DNA of 36,498 bases, taken from the NCBI RefSeq assembly GCF_025464835.1, contig NZ_JAODMP010000018.1, positions 1-36,498 on the forward strand, read 5' to 3'. Made by a program: the position numbers and the translations under genes. This DNA comes from Mycetocola sp. (GTDB lineage Bacteria > Actinomycetota > Actinomycetes > Actinomycetales > Microbacteriaceae). Shown in pieces: positions 14,499 through 22,191 of this stretch. The notes under the pieces were generated by a model that saw only the letters and a list, made by a program, of their open reading frames with translations, had not been told where the DNA came from and ran no database searches. Numbering within the stretch: position 1 is the first letter of the stretch; the number at the start of each line of letters is the position of its first letter.

Positions 14499-15863
14499 AT
14501 GAAAACGAGGCAGAACATGCTTCTCGCCTTCACAGCGACGGCATCCGTCCTCGCGCTGACCGCCTGCGGAGGCGGCGCCGGAACGACCGAGGACACATCG
14601 TTCAGTGACAGTCCAACCGGCGCCCTCTCGGCCTGGGGATTCGATAACGCGGACGAGGTGGGCACATCCCGGCTCGATTACGCCGAGAAGGAGTTGAGCG
14701 ACATCGACATCAAGATCGATGCGACAGCTTTCGATGCACAGAAGTTCACGACGCGCGTCGCCAGTGGCAACGTGCCGGACGTCGTGCAGATGGACCGGCA
14801 GTTCGTCGGGACCTACGCGGCGCAGGGGCTCATTCTTCCGCTCGATGAGTGCTTCGCGGCACACGGAGTCAAGCCTGACGAGCAGTACTACGAGTCCGTC
14901 ATGGACGACGTCTCCTGGGACGACAAGGTGTGGGCCGTTCCGCAGTTCTATCAGCCACCGGCGATCATGCTCAACAAGCGGGTGATGGATGCGGCCGGCG
15001 TCACCTCCGACCAGATGGACACCTCGAAGCCCGACGTGCTGCTCGAAGCGATCGGCGCGATGTACAAGGAGTCCGGTGGGAACCCGAGCGTGATCGGCTT
15101 CGACTCGATGGGCGTCAACCAGGCCGGTCTGTGGATGCTCGGCCAGGGTGGAAAACTGATGGATGATGAGGGCATTCCTGCCCTCGACGACCCGAACAAC
15201 GCCAAAGCCATCGACTACCTCAAGCAACTGTTCAATGCTCAGGGCGGATACGCGAAGTACAAGAGCTTCACGGACTCCTTCGACACCTTCGGTGACAACA
15301 ACCCGTACGTCGCAGACCAGGTCGGCGCGCAGGTGAACGCTCAGTGGTACGTGAACGTGCTGACCCCCTACGTCGACCAGGTCGACATCGAGGCGGTGCC
15401 GTTCAAGAACGCCGATGGCGAGCCGTTCGCGGTCGCCAGCGGAACCTCGTTCGTGATCCCCGCAGGGGCGAAGAATGCGGATGCCGCCTGCGCGTGGGCG
15501 CTCAATCTCACGTCGGAAGACGCCTGGATGGCAGCAGGCGAAGCTCGGGCGAAGACGATCGAAGCGGAGCCGGGCGCGATCAACACCGGCCTCTTCACCG
15601 GATCCCCGGCCGCTGACGAGGCCATCCGCGACAAGTTCGTGAAGGAGAGCGGAAACGCCGGGTTCGACCAGACGATCGGGACCTTCTACGACATCGTGGG
15701 TGAGGGTGAGTCATATGGCGCATCCCCAGCCGGCCAGGAGATCCAGACCGAACTGAAGAACGCCGTGACCTCGGCGCTCCTCGGTGACAAGACCTCCGAA
15801 GAAGCTCTCGACGACGCACAGAAAGCTGCGATGCGGGCTTATGACAAGGCGGTGCAGAAGTAA
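14499..15863 (+). CDS. Extracellular sugar-binding lipoprotein of an ABC transporter
   Basis: The 454-residue precursor has a lipoprotein signal: basic start, hydrophobic core and lipobox LTAC with Cys23 as the lipidation site, followed by a Gly-rich linker. The mature part fits the family 1 extracellular solute-binding fold (GNVPDVVQMDRQFVGTYAAQ and VWAVPQFYQPPAIMLNKRVM are typical). It would sit on the outer membrane face and hand a sugar to the two permeases. Unusually, those permeases lie on the opposite strand, converging on this gene. GAAGGG before ATG 14499 supports the start. Two LacI-type operators lie upstream. No ATPase is encoded nearby, so a shared MsiK-type ATPase is likely. The sugar is unknown. 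Confidence 0.9.
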   Translation: MKTRQNMLLAFTATASVLALTACGGGAGTTEDTSFSDSPTGALSAWGFDNADEVGTSRLDYAEKELSDIDIKIDATAFDAQKFTTRVASGNVPDVVQMDRQFVGTYAAQGLILPLDECFAAHGVKPDEQYYESVMDDVSWDDKVWAVPQFYQPPAIMLNKRVMDAAGVTSDQMDTSKPDVLLEAIGAMYKESGGNPSVIGFDSMGVNQAGLWMLGQGGKLMDDEGIPALDDPNNAKAIDYLKQLFNAQGGYAKYKSFTDSFDTFGDNNPYVADQVGAQVNAQWYVNVLTPYVDQVDIEAVPFKNADGEPFAVASGTSFVIPAGAKNADAACAWALNLTSEDAWMAAGEARAKTIEAEPGAINTGLFTGSPAADEAIRDKFVKESGNAGFDQTIGTFYDIVGEGESYGASPAGQEIQTELKNAVTSALLGDKTSEEALDDAQKAAMRAYDKAVQK

Positions 15864-15869
15864 CGCAAG

Positions 15870-15915
15870 CACAGGGGAGCGGGCGGTCCCTTCGCGGGCC
15901 GCCCGCTCTTCTGTG
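15870..15915. terminator. Terminator hairpin after the binding-protein gene
   Basis: GAGCGGGCGG (15877-15886) pairs with CCGCCCGCTC (15899-15908), extended inside by CCC/GGG around the loop TTCGC and outside by CACAG/CTGTG. It begins seven bases after the stop codon and is the main barrier between the convergent binding-protein and permease genes. Confidence 0.85.
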
Positions 15916-16077
15916 CCCGCCTGTACACGCACTCCGGACCCGAACACCCCTTGGGCACCAGGTGTTCCCGTCCGCAGCACGTGAATCGGTGACGGATGCG
16001 GCCCGCCTGTACACCCACTCCTGGCCCGAACACCACGTGAATCCACCCCCCGCGCGCCAGGTGAACCCGTCCGCAGC
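15916..16077. repeat. Imperfect direct repeat between convergent transporter genes
   Basis: Two units, 15916-15978 and 16002-16077, share CCCGCCTGTACAC, then CACTCC, CCCGAACACC, CCAGGTG and CCCGTCCGCAGC in the same order, with an insertion of about 13 bases in the second. Neither strand has a credible gene here. Function unknown. Confidence 0.7.
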
Positions 16078-16101
16078 CGGAGAAAAGGCCGCCGCGGCGT
16101 C

Positions 16102-17070
16102 TCAACCTTTGCGGCCCTGGGTGGCCACACCCTCGATGAAGTACCGCTGACCGAACGCGAAGATCAGCAGCATCGGGATCGTGATGATGAGCGACGCCAC
16201 CATGACGTACTGGTAGTCGCCGTGCCCACCGGCCGTCGGGCTGTACTTCGTCATCGCGTACGCGATGCCGAGCGGAGCGGTGAACTCCTCGACCGAACCG
16301 GCGTTGAGGTAGATCAGCGCCGCCTGGAGGTTGTTCCAGCTCGCCTGGAACTCGAACACGAACACGATGATGAACGACGGGATCGACAAGGGCATCGCGA
16401 TCCGCCTGAACAGTCCCCAGTAGCTCGCCCCATCGATGCGCGCGGCCTCGAACAGTTCCCTCGGCAATCCGAGGAAGAACTGGCGCTGAAGGAAGATGTA
16501 GAACGCCGATCCGAACAGGTTCGCACCCCACAACGGAACCCAGGTGCCGATGAGGCCGATCTCCTTCCAGATCAGGTACTGGGGGATCATGGTCACAGCG
16601 CCCGGCAGCATCATCGTCGCGAGCACGAGCCCGAACAGCAGGTTGCGAGCAGGGAACGTGAAGTAGGCGAACCCGAACGCGACCACCGAACTCGCCACGG
16701 CTACCGCCGTCGCCGCCAGCAGGGCGATGGCGATGCTGTTGAACATCCAGCTGATCAGCGGCAACTGATCCCAGACCTCGACGTAGTTGTCAGGCACGAA
16801 GGTTCTCGGCCACAGCGAGTTGTCGAACACCTGCCCGCGTGGCTTGAGGCTTGCCGAGAGGAGCCAGACGAACGGGTACATGAAGAGCAGCGCGAAGAAG
16901 ATCAACGCGATCCACAGCACGATTTTGCCGATGACGCTCTTCGGCTTGTACCATCGGTCGGGTTTGCGCGATGGCAGGTCCTCACGCGGCGGCGGCCCCG
17001 TCACTGCCTGTTCACCGATGACCTGGCCTTTGAGCCGGACCGCTTCAGGTGAAGATTCGGTGAGGCTCAT
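16102..17070 (-). CDS. Carbohydrate ABC transporter permease (MalG type)
   Basis: The 322-residue membrane protein has about six hydrophobic helices, a cytoplasmic N-terminal extension of about 50 residues, and the EAA loop ELFEAARIDGASYWGLFRRI followed by MPLSIP, which contacts the ATPase. The SLKPRGQVFDNSLWP segment after the first helix is typical of the MalG subfamily. It is the second gene of the permease pair: its ATG overlaps the stop of the upstream permease (ATGA), so translation is coupled. It forms the membrane channel with the other permease. The ATPase is not encoded in the window. Confidence 0.92.
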   Translation of the reverse strand: MSLTESSPEAVRLKGQVIGEQAVTGPPPREDLPSRKPDRWYKPKSVIGKIVLWIALIFFALLFMYPFVWLLSASLKPRGQVFDNSLWPRTFVPDNYVEVWDQLPLISWMFNSIAIALLAATAVAVASSVVAFGFAYFTFPARNLLFGLVLATMMLPGAVTMIPQYLIWKEIGLIGTWVPLWGANLFGSAFYIFLQRQFFLGLPRELFEAARIDGASYWGLFRRIAMPLSIPSFIIVFVFEFQASWNNLQAALIYLNAGSVEEFTAPLGIAYAMTKYSPTAGGHGDYQYVMVASLIITIPMLLIFAFGQRYFIEGVATQGRKG

Positions 17071-18047
17071 CAGTGGTCATCCCCTTCGTAGTACACGAAT
17101 CGGTTCCCGAACTTCATCTGGATGAAGGTGATCAGCATGATGATCATGAACAGCAGCCAGGCCATCGCGGCGGCGAAGCCGAAATTGAATTGCCGGAACG
17201 CCTGCTGGAACAGGTACACCGCGTAGAACAGTGAGGACTCCGGGGACGCGTTCGATTGATCTCGCCAGAACAGGAGGTAAGCCTGGTCGAACGTCTGGAA
17301 CGCGGCGATCGTGAGCACAATGAGGTTGAAGAAGATCGCGCTCGAGATCATCGGGATCGTGATGGCGAAGAACTGCCGCACCGGGCCGGCGCCGTCGAGC
17401 GACGCCACCTCGTACAGGTCCCTCGGAACGTTCTTGAGCGCCGCGAGGAAGATGACCATGGTTCCGCTGACCGTCCACAGCGTCATGAGCACAATCGATG
17501 GCTTGACCCACGCCGGGTCGACCAACCACTGCGGTCCCTGGATCCCGATCACCTCGAGACCCTTGTTGATCGCGCCGGAGTTGCCGTTCAGAAGCAGGAG
17601 AAAGACGGATGCCGTCGCGACGGTCGGCGTCATCTTCGGCAGGTAGTAGACGGTGCGAAAGAATCCGGCACCTTTGCCGACCCTGGCGAGCAGCATGGCG
17701 AGGAACAACGCGAATGCGATTTCGAGTGGAACGGCCATGAGCGCGTACACCAGGGTGTTCATCAGCGAGAGTCCGACCTTCGGGTCCTCGAAGAGTTGCG
17801 CGTAGTTCGCGAAGCCGACCGGTGTGGCCGTGTTTCGTGCGAGGTTGTAGTCGCTGAATGAGATGACGAGGCTGTAAACCATCGCGCCGAGCGTGAAGAC
17901 GAGGAATCCGATGATCCACGGGGCGATGAACAGATAACCGGCTATGGACTCACGCCGGTTGTACTTCGATCTGAACGCCGCCTTCCTTTTCACACGCCTG
18001 GACACCGGAGCCGGGGCGGGGCCGTCACGCCTGACGGCGGTAGTCAC
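17070..18047 (-). CDS. Carbohydrate ABC transporter permease (MalF type)
   Basis: The 325-residue protein has a basic N-terminus, six predicted membrane helices starting with AGYLFIAPWIIGFLVF, and the EAA loop LYEVASLDGAGPVRQFFAIT followed by IPMISS. The short N-terminal region and FSDYNL segment after helix 1 match sugar permeases of the MalF/UgpA group. GTG 18047 starts the gene; GGGGTG lies upstream. The promoter and a perfect palindrome at 18149-18166 lie between it and the divergent lacI. It works with the downstream permease and probably with the lipoprotein at 14499. Confidence 0.92.
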   Translation of the reverse strand: MTTAVRRDGPAPAPVSRRVKRKAAFRSKYNRRESIAGYLFIAPWIIGFLVFTLGAMVYSLVISFSDYNLARNTATPVGFANYAQLFEDPKVGLSLMNTLVYALMAVPLEIAFALFLAMLLARVGKGAGFFRTVYYLPKMTPTVATASVFLLLLNGNSGAINKGLEVIGIQGPQWLVDPAWVKPSIVLMTLWTVSGTMVIFLAALKNVPRDLYEVASLDGAGPVRQFFAITIPMISSAIFFNLIVLTIAAFQTFDQAYLLFWRDQSNASPESSLFYAVYLFQQAFRQFNFGFAAAMAWLLFMIIMLITFIQMKFGNRFVYYEGDDH

Positions 18048-18148
18048 TGATGCACCCCGGGCGGAGAGCCCTGGTCACGGACGTCGCTGTGTTTCATCGC
18101 ATTCCCCTTGTCACGGTTCCGCATCTCGCGAGAAGCTGAGCGCCGAGG

Positions 18149-18200
18149 TGTGGCATCGTTGCCACAGGGGGACTATAAATCCGAAGCGGTAGGCCTACAA
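18149..18200 (-). promoter_or_regulatory. Permease promoter with LacI-type operator C
   Basis: On the minus strand TTGTAG (18200-18195), 17 bases, and TATAGT (18177-18172) form a promoter. Five bases later lies TGTGGCAACGATGCCACA (18166-18149), an inverted repeat with perfect 7-base arms and a central CG, typical of LacI-family operators. It spans the expected start site, so binding should block transcription. It also lies 147 bases before lacI on the other strand. Confidence 0.8.
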
Positions 18201-18312
18201 GACCATTGGCAAGAGTCGCGAACCGGCTATTATGCGCTTCGCCGCCGGGCTATCCTGTGGCTCGTCGGCCGTTCTGTCGTGTTCGCGCCGGCCGCAACCG
18301 AGAGGCATGTTC

Positions 18313-19347
18313 ATGGCTGGATCCGGGGCGGCACTACCCGCCCATCGCGCGACGTTGAAGGACGTGGCGCGAGCGGCAGGCGTCTCCCAGTCGACGACCT
18401 CCCGCGCCATGAGTGGTGAGGGTTACGTCGCCGAGGCCGTCCGCGTGCGGGTCCTCGCGGCCGCGGATGACCTCGGCTATGTTCCGCACGCCATGGCCCG
18501 CAACCTCCGGAAGCAAGTCAACCGTTCCATCGGGGTGCTCGTCTCAAACCTGCGCAACACCTTCTACGCCGACCTCGCGGCAGGGATCGCGGGCCGCGCC
18601 CGCAGCCAGGGTTACACGATGATGCTTGTCGACGACGAGGGCCTCACCGACGTGGAACTGGGCGCCGCTGAAGCATTCGTCGCCACGAGGGCGGCCGGTG
18701 TGATCGTGACGCCGCTGTCTGCTGTCGTCTCCGCCTATCTGCTCAAGCAGAACATTCCGGTGGTGGAAGTGGATCGCCAGTTCTCCGCCGACCGGTGCGA
18801 CGGAGTCATCATCGACAATGCCGACATCGCCAAACGGGTGACAGACCACCTCCTCGACCTGGGCCACACCCGCATCGCACTCCTCATCGATGAAACGAAC
18901 CGGACCACGGGTGCTGAGCGCTTCGCCGGCTACCGGCGCTCGCTCGAGGAATCCGGCATCCCCGCCGACCCTGCCCTGATCGTGTCGGCGGGTTGGGGCG
19001 TCGACGACGCACGCAGGGCCTCGGTGAACATGCTCGCCAGACGGGACCACCCCACGGCGGTGTTCGCGGCGAACAATGTGCTCGCCGAGGGGGTGTGGCG
19101 CGCGGCGGCCGATCTTGGACTCCGCATCCCCGAGGATCTCAGCCTGGTGTCTTTCGACGATGCGCAATGGATGAGCATGGTCACTCCCGGTATCACCGCC
19201 GTGGCACAGGATGCCGTCGCGCTCGGCAGCACCGCTATGGACCGCCTGCTCGAACGGATCGAACACCCGAATGCCGACCCCGTGACTGTGGTGCTCGGTT
19301 CTCAGATCCGGCCGCGCGGCTCGACCGCCGGGCCGCGGCAGCTCTGA
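18313..19347 (+). CDS. LacI family transcriptional regulator
   Basis: The 344-residue protein has the N-terminal LacI helix-turn-helix TLKDVARAAGVSQSTTSRAM with hinge region ARNLRKQ, then the periplasmic-binding-like sensor domain (SIGVLVSNLRNTFYADLAAG; later SLVSFDDAQWMSMVTPGITA). It probably senses the transported sugar or its phosphate and controls the permeases and binding protein through the TGGNAASGATNCCA sites. ATG 18313 is favoured: AGAGG lies seven bases upstream, while the ATG at 18307 is too close to it, and the longer open frame to 18232 is not conserved-looking. It is divergent from the permease operon. Confidence 0.93.
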   Translation: MAGSGAALPAHRATLKDVARAAGVSQSTTSRAMSGEGYVAEAVRVRVLAAADDLGYVPHAMARNLRKQVNRSIGVLVSNLRNTFYADLAAGIAGRARSQGYTMMLVDDEGLTDVELGAAEAFVATRAAGVIVTPLSAVVSAYLLKQNIPVVEVDRQFSADRCDGVIIDNADIAKRVTDHLLDLGHTRIALLIDETNRTTGAERFAGYRRSLEESGIPADPALIVSAGWGVDDARRASVNMLARRDHPTAVFAANNVLAEGVWRAAADLGLRIPEDLSLVSFDDAQWMSMVTPGITAVAQDAVALGSTAMDRLLERIEHPNADPVTVVLGSQIRPRGSTAGPRQL

Positions 19348-19362
19348 AGCCGGGCACCCTCG

Positions 19363-19398
19363 TGGTTCAGGATCTCGGTGTGGTTCAGGATCTCGGTG
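19363..19398. repeat. Perfect 18-base tandem duplication
   Basis: TGGTTCAGGATCTCGGTG occurs twice back to back, starting 16 bases after the lacI stop codon. It is noncoding in both directions as far as I can see. Confidence 0.8.
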
Positions 19399-19463
19399 GC
19401 GTAGCCGGCGGCGTGCACATGCCAGAAGCCAACAATCGCTACATGAGGTGGTCAGGACAACAC

Positions 19464-19504
19464 TGGGAACGAACTCGATGCACTCCCATGTGGGATCGTT
19501 CTCA
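19464..19504. promoter_or_regulatory. Orphan LacI-type operator-like sites D and E
   Basis: TGGGATCGTTCTCA (19491-19504) matches the inverse of TGGNAACGATNCCA at 11 of 12 fixed bases. TGGGAACGAACTCG (19464-19477) matches the forward form at 9 of 12. They lie between the convergent lacI and DUF151 genes, where there is no promoter to control. They may mark a lost gene of the sugar locus or an auxiliary site for DNA looping. No gene is seen in 19348-19577. Confidence 0.4.
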
Positions 19505-19577
19505 TGTGGGTGCAGTCACTGTAACTTCTGTTCCGCGGGAGCGCCGCTTGTCGGGGATCGATTCGATAACGGGCGCT

Positions 19578-20075
19578 TCAGCCCTGGAAGTCTTCAGGGT
19601 CGACCTCATCCAGGAATTTCCGGAACTCGTCCACCCGTTCTTCCTGGTCCACAGGATCCGTTCTGTCGCCTTCGTCGACGATGCCCGCCTCCTCGAGGAC
19701 CTCGTCGTTCACCCAGATGGGTGCGTCGACACGCGCAGCGATGGCGATCGCATCCGACGGGCGAGAATCGATCGCGAGCGATCCCTCTCTCGTGCGGAGC
19801 GTGATCTCTGCATAGAAGGTGCCATCCTCGATTTTGGTGACATCAACTCGTTCGACGGTGGCGCCGACCGCCGCGAGCAGTGTCTTCATGAGGTCATGCG
19901 ACAACGGCCTCGGCGCTTCAGCGCCTTCGACGGCAATGAGGATGGATGTCGCTTCCTGGGCGCCGATCCAGATGGGAAGCATCCGCTCACCACCGGCAGC
20001 ATCCAGCGGTTTCAACAAGATGAGGGGCTGGCCGCGAGAGTCCAGCGCGACGCCGACGATGCGAACCTGAACCAT
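19578..20075 (-). CDS. Bifunctional nuclease family protein (DUF151)
   Basis: The 165-residue protein fits the DUF151 domain: MVQVRIVGVALDSRGQPLIL, LPIWIGAQEATSILIAVEG, TFYAEITLR and SRPSDAIAIAARVDAPIWV are the conserved blocks in order. Plant members have DNase and RNase activity and some bacterial ones were linked to stress; the bacterial function is otherwise poorly known. The C-terminal tail is acidic. GGGGAGG before ATG 20075 fixes the start. It is monocistronic as far as can be seen, convergent with lacI; the MerR-type genes that often accompany this family in actinobacteria are not present here. Confidence 0.92.
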   Translation of the reverse strand: MVQVRIVGVALDSRGQPLILLKPLDAAGGERMLPIWIGAQEATSILIAVEGAEAPRPLSHDLMKTLLAAVGATVERVDVTKIEDGTFYAEITLRTREGSLAIDSRPSDAIAIAARVDAPIWVNDEVLEEAGIVDEGDRTDPVDQEERVDEFRKFLDEVDPEDFQG

Positions 20076-20399
20076 GGCAACCTCCCCTGGGGGAAACGGG
20101 TCTGATCTCTCATGGTAGGTCAGCTGGGGGTATCCGCGGTCAGGAATCTACGAGTGCAGGTCTTCGGGATCACTGCCGGTTCCGGTCGATCCCGAGAGCT
20201 CGGCGTCGATCACCGTGGCCCAGAGCGGGCTGGTCGGCCGAAAATCGGGGTCTGCTGCCATGCCCTTGATCTGTGCTCCGTGCCGTGGGCACGCGCCGCC
20301 TTAGGCGGGCATTCGACAGGGGACGGCAGGCCGGAACGGGCGATTGGTCCTGTTAAGGGCGCGCCCGAGCGGTTCGACCCTGTTGAGCGTGCGGCGGGC
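20076..20399. other. Gene-free interval between DUF151 and methyltransferase genes
   Basis: I see no gene with credible codon use or ribosome site in these 324 bases. The region should hold the promoter of the DUF151 gene. The 10-base palindrome GGGCGCGCCC (20358-20367) and a loose direct repeat (CCTGTTAAG, CCTGTTGAG) are the only structures noticed. Confidence 0.5.
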
Positions 20400-21926
20400 C
20401 TACTCCGGCGGCAGCAGGAACCCGTCGCTGACGAGGGCACGCACACGCGGCAGTAACTCTTCACGCAACTCCAGGTAGTCGGCGTCGAGCAGCTGGGCGA
20501 TCGCCGCGACCACCGCGGCGACTGAGAGGTCGCCGTCGCTGGCACCGACCAGGGCGGAGAGCCCCGTGTCCATGCGAACCGTGCGGCCGAAACCACCGCC
20601 CTGCCGCAACATCAAAGCGGTCGGATGCTCGGCTCCCGGCCAGTAGTGACGCTCCTCGGTCACATCCGGGGCGGCGATGAGCTGCGCGAGGCCGAGTTCC
20701 TCATCGGACCGGACCGCCTGCCAGTCATGCCCGGCGAGAGCGGCCGCCAGATGCACACCGAGGCCCGTCTCGTTGGAGCCGAGGGCGCCGTGGAGTCGCT
20801 CGAGCCGACGCAGCGTCGGGGAGCCGTCCAGTGGCATCCGGAGCGTGATGTAACCAAAGCCGACCGAGGTGACGCGGCGGGCGGCGAAGTCGTCGAGCCA
20901 TGCGGTGTAGAGCCGTTCGAACTCCGGCGTGCCCGAGCGGGTGCCGCCGTCGCGGATCCAGGTTTCGGCGTATTGGGCGGGGTCCTGCACATCGCGTTCG
21001 ATGACCCAGGCGTCGAGGCCGGTGCCGTCGACCCAGCCGCCGACGCGGCGGAAAGCATCCTGGCCGACGCGGTACTCCCAGTTGCCGAGCAGTTGGGCAA
21101 CGCCGCCGGGGTGCAGGTGCGCCGCCGCTCCACGGATGACCGCTTCGACGAGCGCGTCCCCCTCCATGCCACCGTCGCGGTACTCGTAGGAGGGAACACC
21201 GTCGCTCCGCGGTGTGATGACGAAGGGCGGGTTCGAGACGATCTGGTCGAATCGTTCACCGCGCACGGGCTCGAAGAGGTCGCCGTGCCGGAACTCGATG
21301 TTGTTGATGCCGTTGAGTTCGGCGTTGATCCGCGCGAGAGCGAGGGCACGCTCGGAGATATCGGTGGCGACGACCGATACGGAGTGCCTGGCTGCGTGCA
21401 TCGCCTGGATGCCGCATCCGGTCCCGAGGTCCAGGACGCTGCCGACCGGGGTCTGCATCATCAGGCCGCTGAGGGTCATCGACGCGCCGCCGACCCCGAG
21501 CACGTGTTCCTCACCGAGGGGCCGGCCGAGGGCCAGTTCGCCGAGGTCGGATACGATCCACCAGCTGCCGGCGCCAGCGGCGTCGACGAAGCTGTACGGG
21601 CGCAGGTCGAGGAGCGGCCGCACCTCAGCGCCGTCCGCGGTGACCAGCCCCAGCTCCGTCGCGCCTGCGACGCCGAGCGTTGGCAGGGCCGCTGCGGCGT
21701 CATCGCGGTCGACCCCGAGGCCGAGGATGAACAGCCGGGCGAGCGTTGCGGATGCCTCGACACCCGTCTCCGCGCGTCTCCGCGCGAGCGCACGCAGAGC
21801 AGGAACCCTTTCGTTGCGGTGCAGCGCAGCATCCGCTTCGTCGCCCCACAGGCCGGTGAGGGTGGTCACCGTGAACCTGGCGGAGTCGAGGTCGGATCTA
21901 AGGCGGTGCACGAGCTCAGAAGTCAC
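20400..21926 (-). CDS. Class I SAM-dependent methyltransferase with N- and C-terminal accessory domains
   Basis: The 508-residue protein has a helical N-terminal domain of about 130 residues (family-typical start ELVHRLRSDLDSARFTVTTL), then a RsmC/HemK-like methyltransferase domain: VLDLGTGCGIQAMHAARH near residue 165 binds SAM, VVATDISERALALARIN follows, and SNPPFVI near 229 is the catalytic (D/N/S)PP(Y/F) motif of N-methyltransferases acting on bases or glutamine. About 200 residues follow with no assigned function. GTG 21926 with GGGAA upstream is chosen; the frame stays open to 22355, but that part reads across the promoter and start of the helicase gene. The substrate is unknown; rRNA is a fair guess. 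Confidence 0.87.
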   Translation of the reverse strand: MTSELVHRLRSDLDSARFTVTTLTGLWGDEADAALHRNERVPALRALARRRAETGVEASATLARLFILGLGVDRDDAAAALPTLGVAGATELGLVTADGAEVRPLLDLRPYSFVDAAGAGSWWIVSDLGELALGRPLGEEHVLGVGGASMTLSGLMMQTPVGSVLDLGTGCGIQAMHAARHSVSVVATDISERALALARINAELNGINNIEFRHGDLFEPVRGERFDQIVSNPPFVITPRSDGVPSYEYRDGGMEGDALVEAVIRGAAAHLHPGGVAQLLGNWEYRVGQDAFRRVGGWVDGTGLDAWVIERDVQDPAQYAETWIRDGGTRSGTPEFERLYTAWLDDFAARRVTSVGFGYITLRMPLDGSPTLRRLERLHGALGSNETGLGVHLAAALAGHDWQAVRSDEELGLAQLIAAPDVTEERHYWPGAEHPTALMLRQGGGFGRTVRMDTGLSALVGASDGDLSVAAVVAAIAQLLDADYLELREELLPRVRALVSDGFLLPPE

Positions 21927-22191
21927 GGTTCCCAGTCTGGCACCGTGTGGCTGCGCATAATTCCGCCATATCCCGGCTCCGTCGGATTGAACCCGCCCCC
22001 GCTGCCCGATCACGGCCGGATTGGCGGAGCTATGCTCACAAAACTCCGGCTCCGTGAGCACCCGGCGCGGTTCGCGCTCGCCCTTTTGCTTCACGCTGCC
22101 GAAACGGCACCCGCGCGTAGCAATGTCACCCCCGGGTCCGCTCCGCCGGGGGCGGATGCGGCCTGTCAGGAGCACCTGCGAAGCTGGGCAC

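Noticed and set aside
20076-20399. Possible tRNA (GGTTCGACCC resembles a T-loop)
   Set aside because: No matching T-stem, anticodon arm or acceptor stem around it.
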